From positions 62,001-126,000 of the forward strand of contig NZ_RAZG01000003.1 in assembly GCF_003612565.1 (NCBI RefSeq): a DNA stretch of 64,000 nt. The letters are read 5' to 3'. The stretch's first letter is position 1. Each line of letters begins with the position of its first letter. The stretch is from Roseburia sp. 1XD42-69. Its GTDB lineage: Bacteria > Bacillota > Clostridia > Lachnospirales > Lachnospiraceae. The notes under the pieces were generated by a model. It ran no database searches. It was not told where the DNA came from and saw only the letters and a list, made by a program, of their open reading frames with translations. A program made the position numbers and the translations under genes. Positions 36,106 through 44,846 of this stretch are shown here, in pieces.

Positions 36106-36909
36106 TCATTCTAAATTTAATTTTTTGTCAGTTAGCCAGTAGCACAAGATATAGAACACAATACAAAATACAATGACCTCTATGGTGGACACGGAGAATA
36201 GCTGCCGGTAAAACGGGATAAAGGAATCACCTGATATATTTTCAGATATGTGGAAAAGTCTGTCCATGGAAAAAAACTGTGTAAAAAACATAGTAAGGGT
36301 TCCCAATATCTGAAGAGCAATGTAAAAGACAAAAAATGTACCAATGGATGCCAGTACCCGGTATTGTCTGAAAAGCTGTCCGATGGCCAGGGAGGCATAA
36401 ATCATAAGAAGCTGCTCTAAGCACCCCAATATAGTGAGAGAGAAACAGGGGAGCAAGAAGGAGAATAAAAGTTCTTTGAGGAAAGATATATCACTGTCTA
36501 CGGCCATTTTTCCCCATTCCTGCCCCATTGCAGTGTAAACCAAAGCGATGATGGATAAAGTTGTAAATACGACAGTGACCGTTACCCAGAACAGGGATAC
36601 AAACACTTTTGTGTTTACAATGCTTCCCGTGGACAGGGGGAGTGTGTGGGTCAAATATCCCTGGCTTTGGTACATCGTCTTGTAGAACCGCACCGTAAAA
36701 TACACATAGACCACAATAAAAATGGCAAAAAGGGTTAAAATGTAAAGTGTCAGGGAGGCAATGCCAATCAATGCCATAGCAGGGGTTGAGAGAAGACGGC
36801 TTCCCAGCATAACCATCCCCAGCAGGGTAAAGACTAAAATTACAAGGTTTAAGGGAATCATCAATTTTCCCGTTTCCTTAAATTCATGTTTCATATATTT
36901 TCCTAACAT
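36106..36909 (-). CDS. ABC transporter permease (ABC-2 type)
   Basis: 267 residues with about six membrane helices; strongly hydrophobic, no catalytic motif. It begins MLGKYMKHEFKETGKLM, a start common to ABC-2 permeases paired with YtrA-type regulators. It overlaps the ATPase gene by 7 nt and ends before the bidirectional terminator. Substrate unknown; by analogy with ytr-type operons it may respond to cell-envelope stress. Confidence 0.82.
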   Translation of the reverse strand: MLGKYMKHEFKETGKLMIPLNLVILVFTLLGMVMLGSRLLSTPAMALIGIASLTLYILTLFAIFIVVYVYFTVRFYKTMYQSQGYLTHTLPLSTGSIVNTKVFVSLFWVTVTVVFTTLSIIALVYTAMGQEWGKMAVDSDISFLKELLFSFLLPCFSLTILGCLEQLLMIYASLAIGQLFRQYRVLASIGTFFVFYIALQILGTLTMFFTQFFSMDRLFHISENISGDSFIPFYRQLFSVSTIEVIVFCIVFYILCYWLTDKKLNLE

Positions 36910-37601
36910 CTGAATACCTCCCGAAACAGTGCGTCTACCGATTTTCCCTGGCCGCTCCTAATATCATCTACAGAAGATATCAGGGAAATTTCACCATGTT
37001 TTAAGAAAATCACCTGGTCTAAAATATTTTCAATATCCGCAATTAAGTGGGTGGAAATTAAAATTGTGGCATCCTCCTCATAATTGCTTAAAATAATGTC
37101 TAAAATGTAATCCCTGGCTGCCGGGTCCACCCCGGCAATGGGCTCGTCTAACACATAAAGTTTTGCCCTTCGGCTCATTACAAGGATAAGCTGCACCTTT
37201 TCCTTTGTACCCTTGGACATGGTATTTAACTTATCCCCGGGGTTAATCCTTAACTTCGAGAGCATGTCATATGCCTTCTTTTCGTCAAAATCTTCATAAA
37301 AATCCATGAAGTAGCTGATAATATCCCGAACTTTAAGGTTCATATCCAAATATGTATGGTCAGGAAGATAGGACACAATCTTTTTGCTCTCCACTCCCAC
37401 AGGGTTCTGATTAATGTAAAGCTCTCCCTGGGTTGGGGTTAAAAGCCCGTTAATCAGCTTTATCAAAGTAGTTTTCCCGCTTCCGTTGGGGCCTAAAAGC
37501 CCTACAATGTGGCCGCTTTCAATGGCTAGGTTTACATTCTTAAGGGCGGGCCTGCCGCTGTAGGACTTAAAAAGGCCCTTACATTCTAAAAGTGTACTCA
37601 T
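36903..37601 (-). CDS. ABC transporter ATPase
   Basis: 232 residues. Walker A GLLGPNGSGKTTLIKL, signature MSKGTKEKVQL (the LSGGQ position reads MSKGT), Walker B LYVLDEPIAGVDPAA, H-loop STHLIAD. The MSKG(T/M)-type signature is common in the YtrB/EcsA-like group. It lies 2 nt after the GntR regulator and overlaps the permease, forming a three-gene operon. Confidence 0.9.
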   Translation of the reverse strand: MSTLLECKGLFKSYSGRPALKNVNLAIESGHIVGLLGPNGSGKTTLIKLINGLLTPTQGELYINQNPVGVESKKIVSYLPDHTYLDMNLKVRDIISYFMDFYEDFDEKKAYDMLSKLRINPGDKLNTMSKGTKEKVQLILVMSRRAKLYVLDEPIAGVDPAARDYILDIILSNYEEDATILISTHLIADIENILDQVIFLKHGEISLISSVDDIRSGQGKSVDALFREVFRC

Positions 37602-37603
37602 GC

Positions 37604-37972
37604 TTATTTTTCCCCTTCCAAAATTTCTGTCAGCAAAACTGCTGTCTCCTCATTGCTAATCCCAAGGTTTTCCATGCTCTTTAAAAACTCCTGTATCTTT
37701 TCTAAGGCCATATGGGATTTTAACTCCTGTATCATGGCAGTGTCCTCCGTAATATATCTTCCGCTGGTGCGTTTTGCAAATACCACTCCGGTTTTTTCCA
37801 GCTCTGAGAGGGCTTTTTGCATAGTGTTGGGATTCACGGCAGCCTGGGCGGCCAAATCCCTTACCGATGGAAGCTTTTCTCCCGGGGCATATTTCCCTGA
37901 AATAATGTTTTGGAAAATGATATCCATAATCTGGGAAAAAATAGGGCGGTCACTTGTGAGATTCCATGGCAT
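37604..37972 (-). CDS. GntR-family (YtrA type) repressor
   Basis: 122 residues from the ATG at 37972 (GAGGTGAT ahead of it; a start at 37990 lacks such a site). Winged helix with PIFSQIMDIIFQNIISGKY, GEKLPSVRDLAAQAAVNPNT and LEKTGVVFAKRTSGRYI, then a short helical tail as in YtrA. It first-genes the ABC operon and probably represses it. A 20-bp palindrome 28 nt upstream (38000-38019) is the likely site. Confidence 0.9.
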   Translation of the reverse strand: MPWNLTSDRPIFSQIMDIIFQNIISGKYAPGEKLPSVRDLAAQAAVNPNTMQKALSELEKTGVVFAKRTSGRYITEDTAMIQELKSHMALEKIQEFLKSMENLGISNEETAVLLTEILEGEK

Positions 37973-37999
37973 TTTATCACCTCTTTCCATATTAACTAC

Positions 38000-38019
38000 T
38001 GTATTAGATTAATAATACA
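38000..38019. promoter_or_regulatory. Palindromic operator of the GntR-ABC operon
   Basis: Perfect 7-bp arms TGTATTA (38000-38006) and TAATACA (38013-38019) around a 6-bp centre. On the minus strand it contains a TTGTAT -35-like box, so a bound regulator would cover the promoter. Confidence 0.65.
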
Positions 38020-38051
38020 ATATCACATACAGGGAGAAAAGGCAAGACTTT

Positions 38052-39146
38052 TTACAGGTTTTCCAGCAGGCAGAGGGAAAGCCTGTCGTTATCTTCCGGC
38101 ATCATAAAGCAAAAACGGATGTATTTCTGGTCTAAAAATGGGAAGGTGGAGCAGTCCCTTATCATCATTCCCCTGCGGATGGCCCGGTCAAATAAGTCCT
38201 GGGAATTGATATCGTCTTTCAAGATTTTTGCCAGGAGAAAATTTGCGTTGGGAGGGTAGACTTTAAACATGCCGCTTTCAGCAAATTTTTTATAAATCCG
38301 TTTCCGCTCCGCTAAAATTAATTCCCTTGTTTTTTCGATGTATTCCTGGTCTGTAAACATTAATTCCCCTGCAATCACAGCCAGGGAGTTTATAGTCCAA
38401 GGATTTTTCCTGGTGTTAATGGCTTTGATTAAATCGTGGTTTCCCGTTACGGCGTAACCAAGCCTAAGTCCCGGGGCTGCGAAGAATTTGGCGGTTCCCC
38501 TTAAGATTATAATGTTGTTGTAGTAGTTGGTTAAGGGGATAGATGTGGTGTCCCCTACATTGTCTGCAAATTCCACATAAGTTTCATCCACCATCACAAA
38601 AATATCGTACTGCTTGCACACATCTAAAATTCCCCGCATTTCCTTCCTGCTTATGGCGGAGGAAGTGGGGTTGTTGGGGTTGCAGATAACTAAAAGGTCA
38701 ATGCTCTCGTTTAAGTGCTCTTTAAAATCTTCTAAATCCAGCCTAAAGTCATCTTTTTCCTTTAAGGGATAGTAGTGGGTAGTGCCGCCTCCCAAAAAGA
38801 TTTCCCGTTCATATTCAGAGTAGGTAGGGCCGATAATCATGGCCTTTTTGGGACGCTCTATCTGAATAAAGAGGGAGATTAACTCCGTGGAGCCGTTTCC
38901 CACAATAATATTTTCCGCCTCCGAGCGGACATAATTTGCAATGCAGGTGCGCAGGGAAGTATATTCCCTGTCAGGGTAGGCGGTGATGGCGTCTAAGTGC
39001 TGTGACAAAGTGTTTTTTAAGCTGGGGGAGATGCCCAGGGGGTTTACGTTGGCGGAAAAGCTGATAATACTCTCCTTTGGGATTTTATAAACTTCCTCAA
39101 TTTTTTCCAAATCACTTCCGTGAAAATGGTCTTTGTGTTTAATCAT
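38052..39146 (-). CDS. PLP-dependent aminotransferase, CobD/HisC-like
   Basis: 364 residues, fold type I. Features: ISFSANVNPLGISP near residue 28, substrate loop YPDREY, NPNNPTS, VDETYVEF, the PLP lysine K220 in GTAKFFAAPGLRLGY, and a C-terminal Arg in KYIRFCF. The opening is closer to threonine-phosphate decarboxylase (CobD) than to classical HisC, but no cobalamin or histidine gene lies nearby, so the reaction is unsure. It stands alone on the minus strand, divergent from the DUF5717 operon. Confidence 0.78.
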   Translation of the reverse strand: MIKHKDHFHGSDLEKIEEVYKIPKESIISFSANVNPLGISPSLKNTLSQHLDAITAYPDREYTSLRTCIANYVRSEAENIIVGNGSTELISLFIQIERPKKAMIIGPTYSEYEREIFLGGGTTHYYPLKEKDDFRLDLEDFKEHLNESIDLLVICNPNNPTSSAISRKEMRGILDVCKQYDIFVMVDETYVEFADNVGDTTSIPLTNYYNNIIILRGTAKFFAAPGLRLGYAVTGNHDLIKAINTRKNPWTINSLAVIAGELMFTDQEYIEKTRELILAERKRIYKKFAESGMFKVYPPNANFLLAKILKDDINSQDLFDRAIRRGMMIRDCSTFPFLDQKYIRFCFMMPEDNDRLSLCLLENL

Positions 39147-39209
39147 AATAGATACCTCGTTTCTGAAAGATAGCCAGTTTTGCCCTTTGGCACAACTGTC
39201 TTAAAAATG

Positions 39210-39238
39210 TTGAATTTGTACTTTAAATAGTTTATAAT
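39210..39238 (+). promoter_or_regulatory. Sigma-A-type promoter of the DUF5717-DUF5716 operon
   Basis: TTGAAT (39210-39215), 17 bp, TATAAT (39233-39238). Just downstream, at about 39240-39261, a short unit (ATAATCAT) is repeated nearly three times across the expected transcription start, a possible operator. Confidence 0.7.
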
Positions 39239-39298
39239 TTATAATCATTATAATCATAATCAGTGAAAAAGCAATAGAAAGTGAAAATGGGTGGCATC

Positions 39299-42200
39299 GT
39301 GCGAAAAAGGATTGATGAGCTTGCCAGAGGCAGGTTTTCCTGTGCAGAACCGATGATGGCATTTTCCACAGACCGAGTAGAGCTTCAGGTTTTAGAGGGA
39401 AGAACCTGTCAGGGCGAGTTTGAGATGAAAAGCGAAAATTCCCTTCCTCTTAGGGGAAGGGTCTATTCCTCCAATTCCAGGATGGAATGTCTCACACCCC
39501 AGTTTGAAGGAGAATCCGTTCGGATAAAATATGAATTCCACAGTGAAGGATTAATGGAAGGGGATATTCAAAAAGGCGATTTTTTTATCGTCTTAAACCA
39601 GGCAGAATATAACCTTTCTTTTGTTGTGACTATTGTAAAGCTCTATGCGGACACCTCCATGGGGCCTGTGAGGAACCTTAAGGACTTTACAGCCCTTGCC
39701 CAGGAAAACTGGGAGGAGGCAAAAAAAATATTTTATTCCTCCTGTTTTAAAAATATCCTGGGGGAAAAGGCGGGAAATAAGTCCCTCCTCTACCAAGGGC
39801 TCTCGAAGGGCAGGCCAAGTGACCTGAATATGGAAGAATTTTTCCTGGCCTGTCATTTAAAGGAGCAGGCGGTGTGTACCTGCGATACCAATGAGGCTTC
39901 CTACTATGAAGTTTCGGAGGACTTAAAGTACCAGGTACATTTAACAAGAAATACCTGGGGATATCTGGAATTTACGGTAAAAAGCGACTGTGCTTTTCTT
40001 CAGCCGGAAAAAGCAAAAATTACCACCCAGGATTTTGTGGGAAGCCTTTGTATCGTAAATTATTATATTGTGCCGGAAAAGATGCATCCCGGGAAAAATT
40101 TTGCCGTCCTTAGTCTTGAGAGCGTGAGCCAGCGCATTGAGGTAAAAATCTGTGCCTCCCGGAAACCCCAGGGGATTTCCACAGGGGGGGAGCACCGGGA
40201 AATCAAAGAGATTTATGTAAAACTTATAAAACTTTACACGGATTACCGTTTGAAAAAGATTGTAACGGGTAAGTGGGCGAAAGCGTCGATTGCCCTTTTG
40301 GATGAACTGGGGGAGAAACTCCCGGAGGAATCCTGGTATGGCCTGATGAAGGCACAGGTCTTTTTCCTAAACGGACAGAGGCAGGAGACGGAATGGATCT
40401 TAAATGAGTTTAAAAGGGAGTGGAAGGATAAAAATAGTCCCCAGTGGGGGTATTATCTCTACATCTGCACCCTTATGGAGCGGGAAGAAGTTTATGTGGA
40501 TAAACTTACCATGGAAATTGAAAAGATTTTTGTAAAGCACAGGGAAAACCCCATACTGTTCTTTTGTCTTTTGTTTATGGAGAGAGAGTATTCAAAAGAT
40601 GATTTCAGGAAGTTAAAATCCCTGGAGGGACGCGTCCGTGAGGGGTATAAAAGCCCTCTTTTGTATGCGGAAAGCTTTTGCCTTATGAGAAACGACCCTT
40701 TGCTCTTCGGACGGATGGGGGAGTTTGAGCTTGAGGTGTTAAACTGGGGAAGAAAGCAAAATCTTATCAGCAGAGACATTGCCAGGCAGATTCTTAAAAT
40801 ATTCCCTGAGAGGATGGGGTATAAGCACACTGTGTTTTTGCTCTTAAAAGACTGTTATGATGTGTTGGGGGACGATGGGGCTTTGACTGCTGTGTGCAGT
40901 TACCTCATTAAAAACCAGAAATACGGAAAAGCCTATTTCCCCTGGTATGAAAAAGGGGTACTGGAAAAGCTTCGGATGACAGGGCTTTACGAAGCGTATC
41001 TCTTGTCTATGGACTTAAGGTCGGTAATGGAAGTGCCTAAGATTATTCTTATGTACTTTAAGTATAACAGCCAGTTAGATTACAGGAGAAAATCCGTTTT
41101 GTATGTAAATCTCATAGCAAACAGGGAGAAAAAGCCCGAGGAATTTGAACCTTACCGCCAGTCCATGGAAGTTTTTGCCTACGAGCAGATGGAGCTTTCC
41201 CACATGGACGATAACCTGGCGGTCATCTACAATGAAGTGATCCGGGAGGGGGTACATTCCCCGAAACTGGCGGAGGTCTTATCCAATGTGATGTTTGTCC
41301 ACAAGCTAACCTGCCTGGATCCCCGGGCCCTGCGTGTCATTGTAAGCGACAGCGCCCTGAAGGAAGTGCAGGTGATTCCCTTGACGGGGGGAACAGCGTA
41401 TTTCAACCTGTATTCCAATGAATACTCCATTTTTATTGAGGATGGGAGAGGAAACCGATACAACGGAAGTATTTCTTACCAGTTGGAAAAGCTTATGTAT
41501 CCGGGAAAATATTTAAGGGACTGCATGGCCTTAGCTCCCCAGGAACTTTCCTATATTCTGTACTATTTTTCCAGCCGCAGGGCGGTGCGTTACTTTGAGG
41601 AGAAGGATTTGGATTATTTCCGTCTGGCTATGGGTTCAAAGGAAGTCAGCGATTCTTACCACGCTTGGCTGGGGGCAAAAATGATACGCCTTCTCCACAC
41701 CATGGGGAACACAGGGGAGATAAACCGCTGTCTGGAAAAAATCGATTATGGGAAGCTTCCCAGGGAGGACAGGGAGTGTATCACAGATACTTTAATCAGC
41801 CATAAAATGTTTGACCAGGCATATAAGCTAATGGTTGTCTACGGCAGTGAATCCTGCCCCCTCCCCGGCTGGGGGGAATGTGTTTCCCATCAAATCAGGG
41901 AGATGAAATTTGGGGAAAATGAGGCATTATTAAAATTTGCCGCAGAACTTTTCTTCCAGGATGTGAAAGATTCTGTAATCATTGAATATCTGGCCAGGTA
42001 CTATGAGGGATCCACAAAAAATATGGAAGCGGTTTGGAGGCAGGCAAGAGAGCTTCGGTTAGAAACAGGGGCTTTAGAGGAGCGGATTTTAGTCCAGATG
42101 CTTTACACAACAGAGTTTTTGGATTCCTGTTCTGAAATATATGAAAGTTATGAGGCTGCCGGGGACAAAAAGATAAAGAGGGCTTACCTGAACTATTTTT

Positions 42201-42838
42201 CCTACACCAATTTTATCAATGACATGGTTCCGCCGGCCCATCTCTTTACAAAATTAATGCAGCAGATGAAAAAAGAAGGGGAGCTTCCCATGGTGTGCGA
42301 GCTTGCCCTTTTGCGCCGCCTGGCGGAGGGGGGGACCCGGGGAAGCGATGAGGAAGAGATACTGGAGTCCATTCTGCAAAAGTATGTGTACCAGGGGATT
42401 TCCTTTGCTTTTTACGGGAATTTAAGCCCCCATATGAAAATGAAATACCAGTTGTTTGACAAATATTTTCTGGAATATAAAAGCATTCCGGGGAAAAAGG
42501 TACAGATGCGCTACAAGTCCAGGGAAAATCAGGATATTTATGTGACGGAAGAGATGGCGGAGATGTATGAGGGGATTTATGTAAAAGAATTTATCCTGTT
42601 TTTTGGGGAGAGTATCCAGTATTACATTTCAGAGAAACAGGACGGGGAGATGGTTGTCACCCAAAGCGGCACGATTTCAGGGGAGAAACATGGCAGCTTT
42701 ATGGAGGAGGGACGCTACGGAAGGTTAAACGAGCTGTTTTATCTCAGGGAGCAGGGGAGCACCAAGGGCCTGGCACAACAGATGCAGCACTACAGGAACC
42801 TTTTGGAGAAGACAGAGGAAATGTTTACCATACTTTAA
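39299..42838 (+). CDS. Large DUF5717-family protein of unknown function
   Basis: About 1179 residues. I recognise the opening (RKRIDELARGRF, then a beta-rich roughly 110-residue domain with GRVYSSNSRMECL and VSFVVTIV-like strands) as the DUF5717 family, common in Lachnospiraceae and uncharacterised. Residues about 310-1100 are helical, with repeat-like helix pairs resembling TPR-type scaffolds. No signal peptide, membrane segment or catalytic motif is seen, so it is probably cytoplasmic. Start is uncertain: GTG 39299 has GGGTGG upstream and fits family starts; GTG 39281 and ATG 39287 are in frame but lack a ribosome site. First gene of a four-gene operon. Confidence 0.82.
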   Translation: MRKRIDELARGRFSCAEPMMAFSTDRVELQVLEGRTCQGEFEMKSENSLPLRGRVYSSNSRMECLTPQFEGESVRIKYEFHSEGLMEGDIQKGDFFIVLNQAEYNLSFVVTIVKLYADTSMGPVRNLKDFTALAQENWEEAKKIFYSSCFKNILGEKAGNKSLLYQGLSKGRPSDLNMEEFFLACHLKEQAVCTCDTNEASYYEVSEDLKYQVHLTRNTWGYLEFTVKSDCAFLQPEKAKITTQDFVGSLCIVNYYIVPEKMHPGKNFAVLSLESVSQRIEVKICASRKPQGISTGGEHREIKEIYVKLIKLYTDYRLKKIVTGKWAKASIALLDELGEKLPEESWYGLMKAQVFFLNGQRQETEWILNEFKREWKDKNSPQWGYYLYICTLMEREEVYVDKLTMEIEKIFVKHRENPILFFCLLFMEREYSKDDFRKLKSLEGRVREGYKSPLLYAESFCLMRNDPLLFGRMGEFELEVLNWGRKQNLISRDIARQILKIFPERMGYKHTVFLLLKDCYDVLGDDGALTAVCSYLIKNQKYGKAYFPWYEKGVLEKLRMTGLYEAYLLSMDLRSVMEVPKIILMYFKYNSQLDYRRKSVLYVNLIANREKKPEEFEPYRQSMEVFAYEQMELSHMDDNLAVIYNEVIREGVHSPKLAEVLSNVMFVHKLTCLDPRALRVIVSDSALKEVQVIPLTGGTAYFNLYSNEYSIFIEDGRGNRYNGSISYQLEKLMYPGKYLRDCMALAPQELSYILYYFSSRRAVRYFEEKDLDYFRLAMGSKEVSDSYHAWLGAKMIRLLHTMGNTGEINRCLEKIDYGKLPREDRECITDTLISHKMFDQAYKLMVVYGSESCPLPGWGECVSHQIREMKFGENEALLKFAAELFFQDVKDSVIIEYLARYYEGSTKNMEAVWRQARELRLETGALEERILVQMLYTTEFLDSCSEIYESYEAAGDKKIKRAYLNYFSYTNFINDMVPPAHLFTKLMQQMKKEGELPMVCELALLRRLAEGGTRGSDEEEILESILQKYVYQGISFAFYGNLSPHMKMKYQLFDKYFLEYKSIPGKKVQMRYKSRENQDIYVTEEMAEMYEGIYVKEFILFFGESIQYYISEKQDGEMVVTQSGTISGEKHGSFMEEGRYGRLNELFYLREQGSTKGLAQQMQHYRNLLEKTEEMFTIL

Positions 42839-42859
42839 GCGGAACCGGAGTGAATGTAC

Positions 42860-44080
42860 ATGGGAAGAACAATTGGAATAGACTTAAGTGAAAAATATGC
42901 AATGGTAAGTTATTATATGGAGGGAATGTCGGAGCCCAGTACTTTCAGTATGGTGACGGGTTCCCAGGTATACCAGATTCCCCTCTGCATCTGTAAGCGG
43001 AAGGGGATGGAACAATGGCTTTACGGGGAGGACGCCAGAAAATATGCCCTTTCCAAGGGCACAGTATGCGTGGAAAATCTTTTTAAAAAAGCCCTTGCCG
43101 GGGAGCAGGTGGAATTGGAGGGAAGGATATACGATACCGCCAAGCTCTTTTTCCTCTATTTAAAAAGGCTTATCTCCCTGCCACTCCAGGCCGGGGGAAT
43201 AAAGGAGAGCGACAGGCTGGCCATCGTCACAGAACATATGAACCAGGAAATCCGGAAGCTGATTCTGCTTTTTGGGGAATATATGGATATATCCCCCAAG
43301 CGTTTCACCCTATTGGATTACAGGGAAAGCTTTTACTATTACGCCCTAAGCCAGCCCAAAGAGCTGTACCAGCACGGGGCGGCCCTGTATTATTACGCAG
43401 GGGGAAAGCTGAAATTCTGGCATCTCACCCGGGATAAGCGCACCCTTCCCCAGGTGGTGTCCATAGAGGAAAAAAATTATCACTCTATCGCAGGAAACCG
43501 GGACGGGGCATTCTGCCAGTTTGCGGAATCTACCCTGGGGGGAAAGATTATTTCTTCGGTGTACCTAATCGGGGACGGATTTGACGGGGATTGGATGAAA
43601 CGTTCTCTCACAGTTGTGTGCCGGGGAAAACGGGCTTTTATGGGGAAAAATTTATTTTGTAAGGGAGCCTGTTACGGGGCGTCTGTAAAGGCGGATCCCT
43701 CCTCCTGGAAATATGTGTATCTGGGGGATAACGAAATCCGCATGAATATCAGTTTAAAAGTGCTGCACAGGGGAAAAAGCCAGTTTTTTACCCTGATTAC
43801 AGCGGGGGAGAGCTGGTATGAGGAAACAGGGGAATGCGAAGTGATTTTGGGGGAGGATACCTGCCTTGATTTTTATTTACAGCCTCCGGATTCCAGGGAG
43901 ACAGCAGTCCGCCGTCTGGAATTAAATGACCTTCCGGAGCGGGAGGGGAGAACCACCAGGCTGCGGATTTTGGCGGAGCCTGTGGCCAGGAATAAAGTAA
44001 AACTAACCATTAAAGATATGGGGTTTGGGGAGATTGTGAAAAGTTCCGAAAAGACATGGGAGTATGTTATGACTTTTTAA
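42860..44080 (+). CDS. DUF5716-family protein with Hsp70/actin-like fold
   Basis: About 406 residues. The N-terminus RTIGIDLSEKYAMVSYY looks like the first phosphate loop of Hsp70/actin ATPases (GIDLG.....). Later, near residue 235, VYLIGDGFDGDWM resembles the adenosine-side loop. The middle contains AIVTEHMNQEIRKL and LDYRESFYYYALS. The last roughly 130 residues form a beta-rich domain like an Hsp70 substrate-binding part. I know the family as DUF5716; nucleotide binding is inferred from these motifs. ATG 42860 is 9 nt from GGAG; ATG 42854 is too close to it. Follows the DUF5717 gene after 21 nt. Confidence 0.8.
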   Translation: MGRTIGIDLSEKYAMVSYYMEGMSEPSTFSMVTGSQVYQIPLCICKRKGMEQWLYGEDARKYALSKGTVCVENLFKKALAGEQVELEGRIYDTAKLFFLYLKRLISLPLQAGGIKESDRLAIVTEHMNQEIRKLILLFGEYMDISPKRFTLLDYRESFYYYALSQPKELYQHGAALYYYAGGKLKFWHLTRDKRTLPQVVSIEEKNYHSIAGNRDGAFCQFAESTLGGKIISSVYLIGDGFDGDWMKRSLTVVCRGKRAFMGKNLFCKGACYGASVKADPSSWKYVYLGDNEIRMNISLKVLHRGKSQFFTLITAGESWYEETGECEVILGEDTCLDFYLQPPDSRETAVRRLELNDLPEREGRTTRLRILAEPVARNKVKLTIKDMGFGEIVKSSEKTWEYVMTF

Positions 44081-44099
44081 GGAAGGATAGGAGGAATCT

Positions 44100-44828
44100 A
44101 TGGGAGAATTGTTGCTCTGCAGCCGGGAACTGGCGTCCATACCTTACTATATTGATACGGTTTCCCTGAATGTGTATTCCCTGGAGGAAATCTGTTATTA
44201 CCTGAAACACAATATCGAGGTGGTGGAGCCGGAATTTATGGATGGGGAGCTCTGCGAGTGGATACGCCAGGAGCTTAAAATGAATTCCCTGGCGGATAAG
44301 CTTTCCCGGATTATACAGGAGGGCCAGGGATTTGTGGCTTTTATCACCGTTCTTTTACAGGGCTGTGACTACTGCACAAAGGATGAGATTTTAGATATCC
44401 GAAAAGCCCTGGAGGATTTTGAGAATAAAAGCGAGGCGGAATGTGCCAAAATCCGGGCGGACCGTTTTTTGATGAAAAAAAGGTATTATCTATGCATATT
44501 AGAGTACAAAAAGCTTCTCTTGCGGGAGGATTTGAAAGAGGAGGGCATTGCCTTTGAGGGGAATCTCTGGCATAATTTAGGGACCGCCTACGCAGGGCTG
44601 TTTTTCTTCCAGGAGGCGGCCCAGTGTTTTGAGAGGGCCTATGAGAAAAATAACAGGAAGGAATCCTTAACCCAGGCGAAAGCGGCCAGGGAGCTGGAAA
44701 AATACAGGGAGGTACTCCCTGGTGAGGAGCCGGGAGAAATGTTTTTCCAGGTGGGTATTGGAAATCTGGCGGTGGCAGATAACCTTTTGGGCCAGTGGAG
44801 AGAAGAATACAGGAGAAGCTGCAGATAG
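44100..44828 (+). CDS. TPR-like helical protein of the DUF5716/DUF5717 operon
   Basis: 242 residues, soluble and mostly helical. The N-terminal half (ELASIPYYIDTVSLNVYSLEE...) has no motif I can name. A tetratricopeptide-like unit is visible around residues 155-190 (LWHNLGTAYAGLFFFQEAAQCFERAYEKN). A preceding helix pair (KRYYLCILEYKKLL) may form another repeat. It is 19 nt after the DUF5716 gene with GGAGG upstream. It probably serves as an adaptor for the Hsp70-like partner, as TPR proteins do for chaperones; this is inference. Confidence 0.75.
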   Translation: MGELLLCSRELASIPYYIDTVSLNVYSLEEICYYLKHNIEVVEPEFMDGELCEWIRQELKMNSLADKLSRIIQEGQGFVAFITVLLQGCDYCTKDEILDIRKALEDFENKSEAECAKIRADRFLMKKRYYLCILEYKKLLLREDLKEEGIAFEGNLWHNLGTAYAGLFFFQEAAQCFERAYEKNNRKESLTQAKAARELEKYREVLPGEEPGEMFFQVGIGNLAVADNLLGQWREEYRRSCR

Positions 44829-44846
44829 CGGCGGAAGGGAATAACA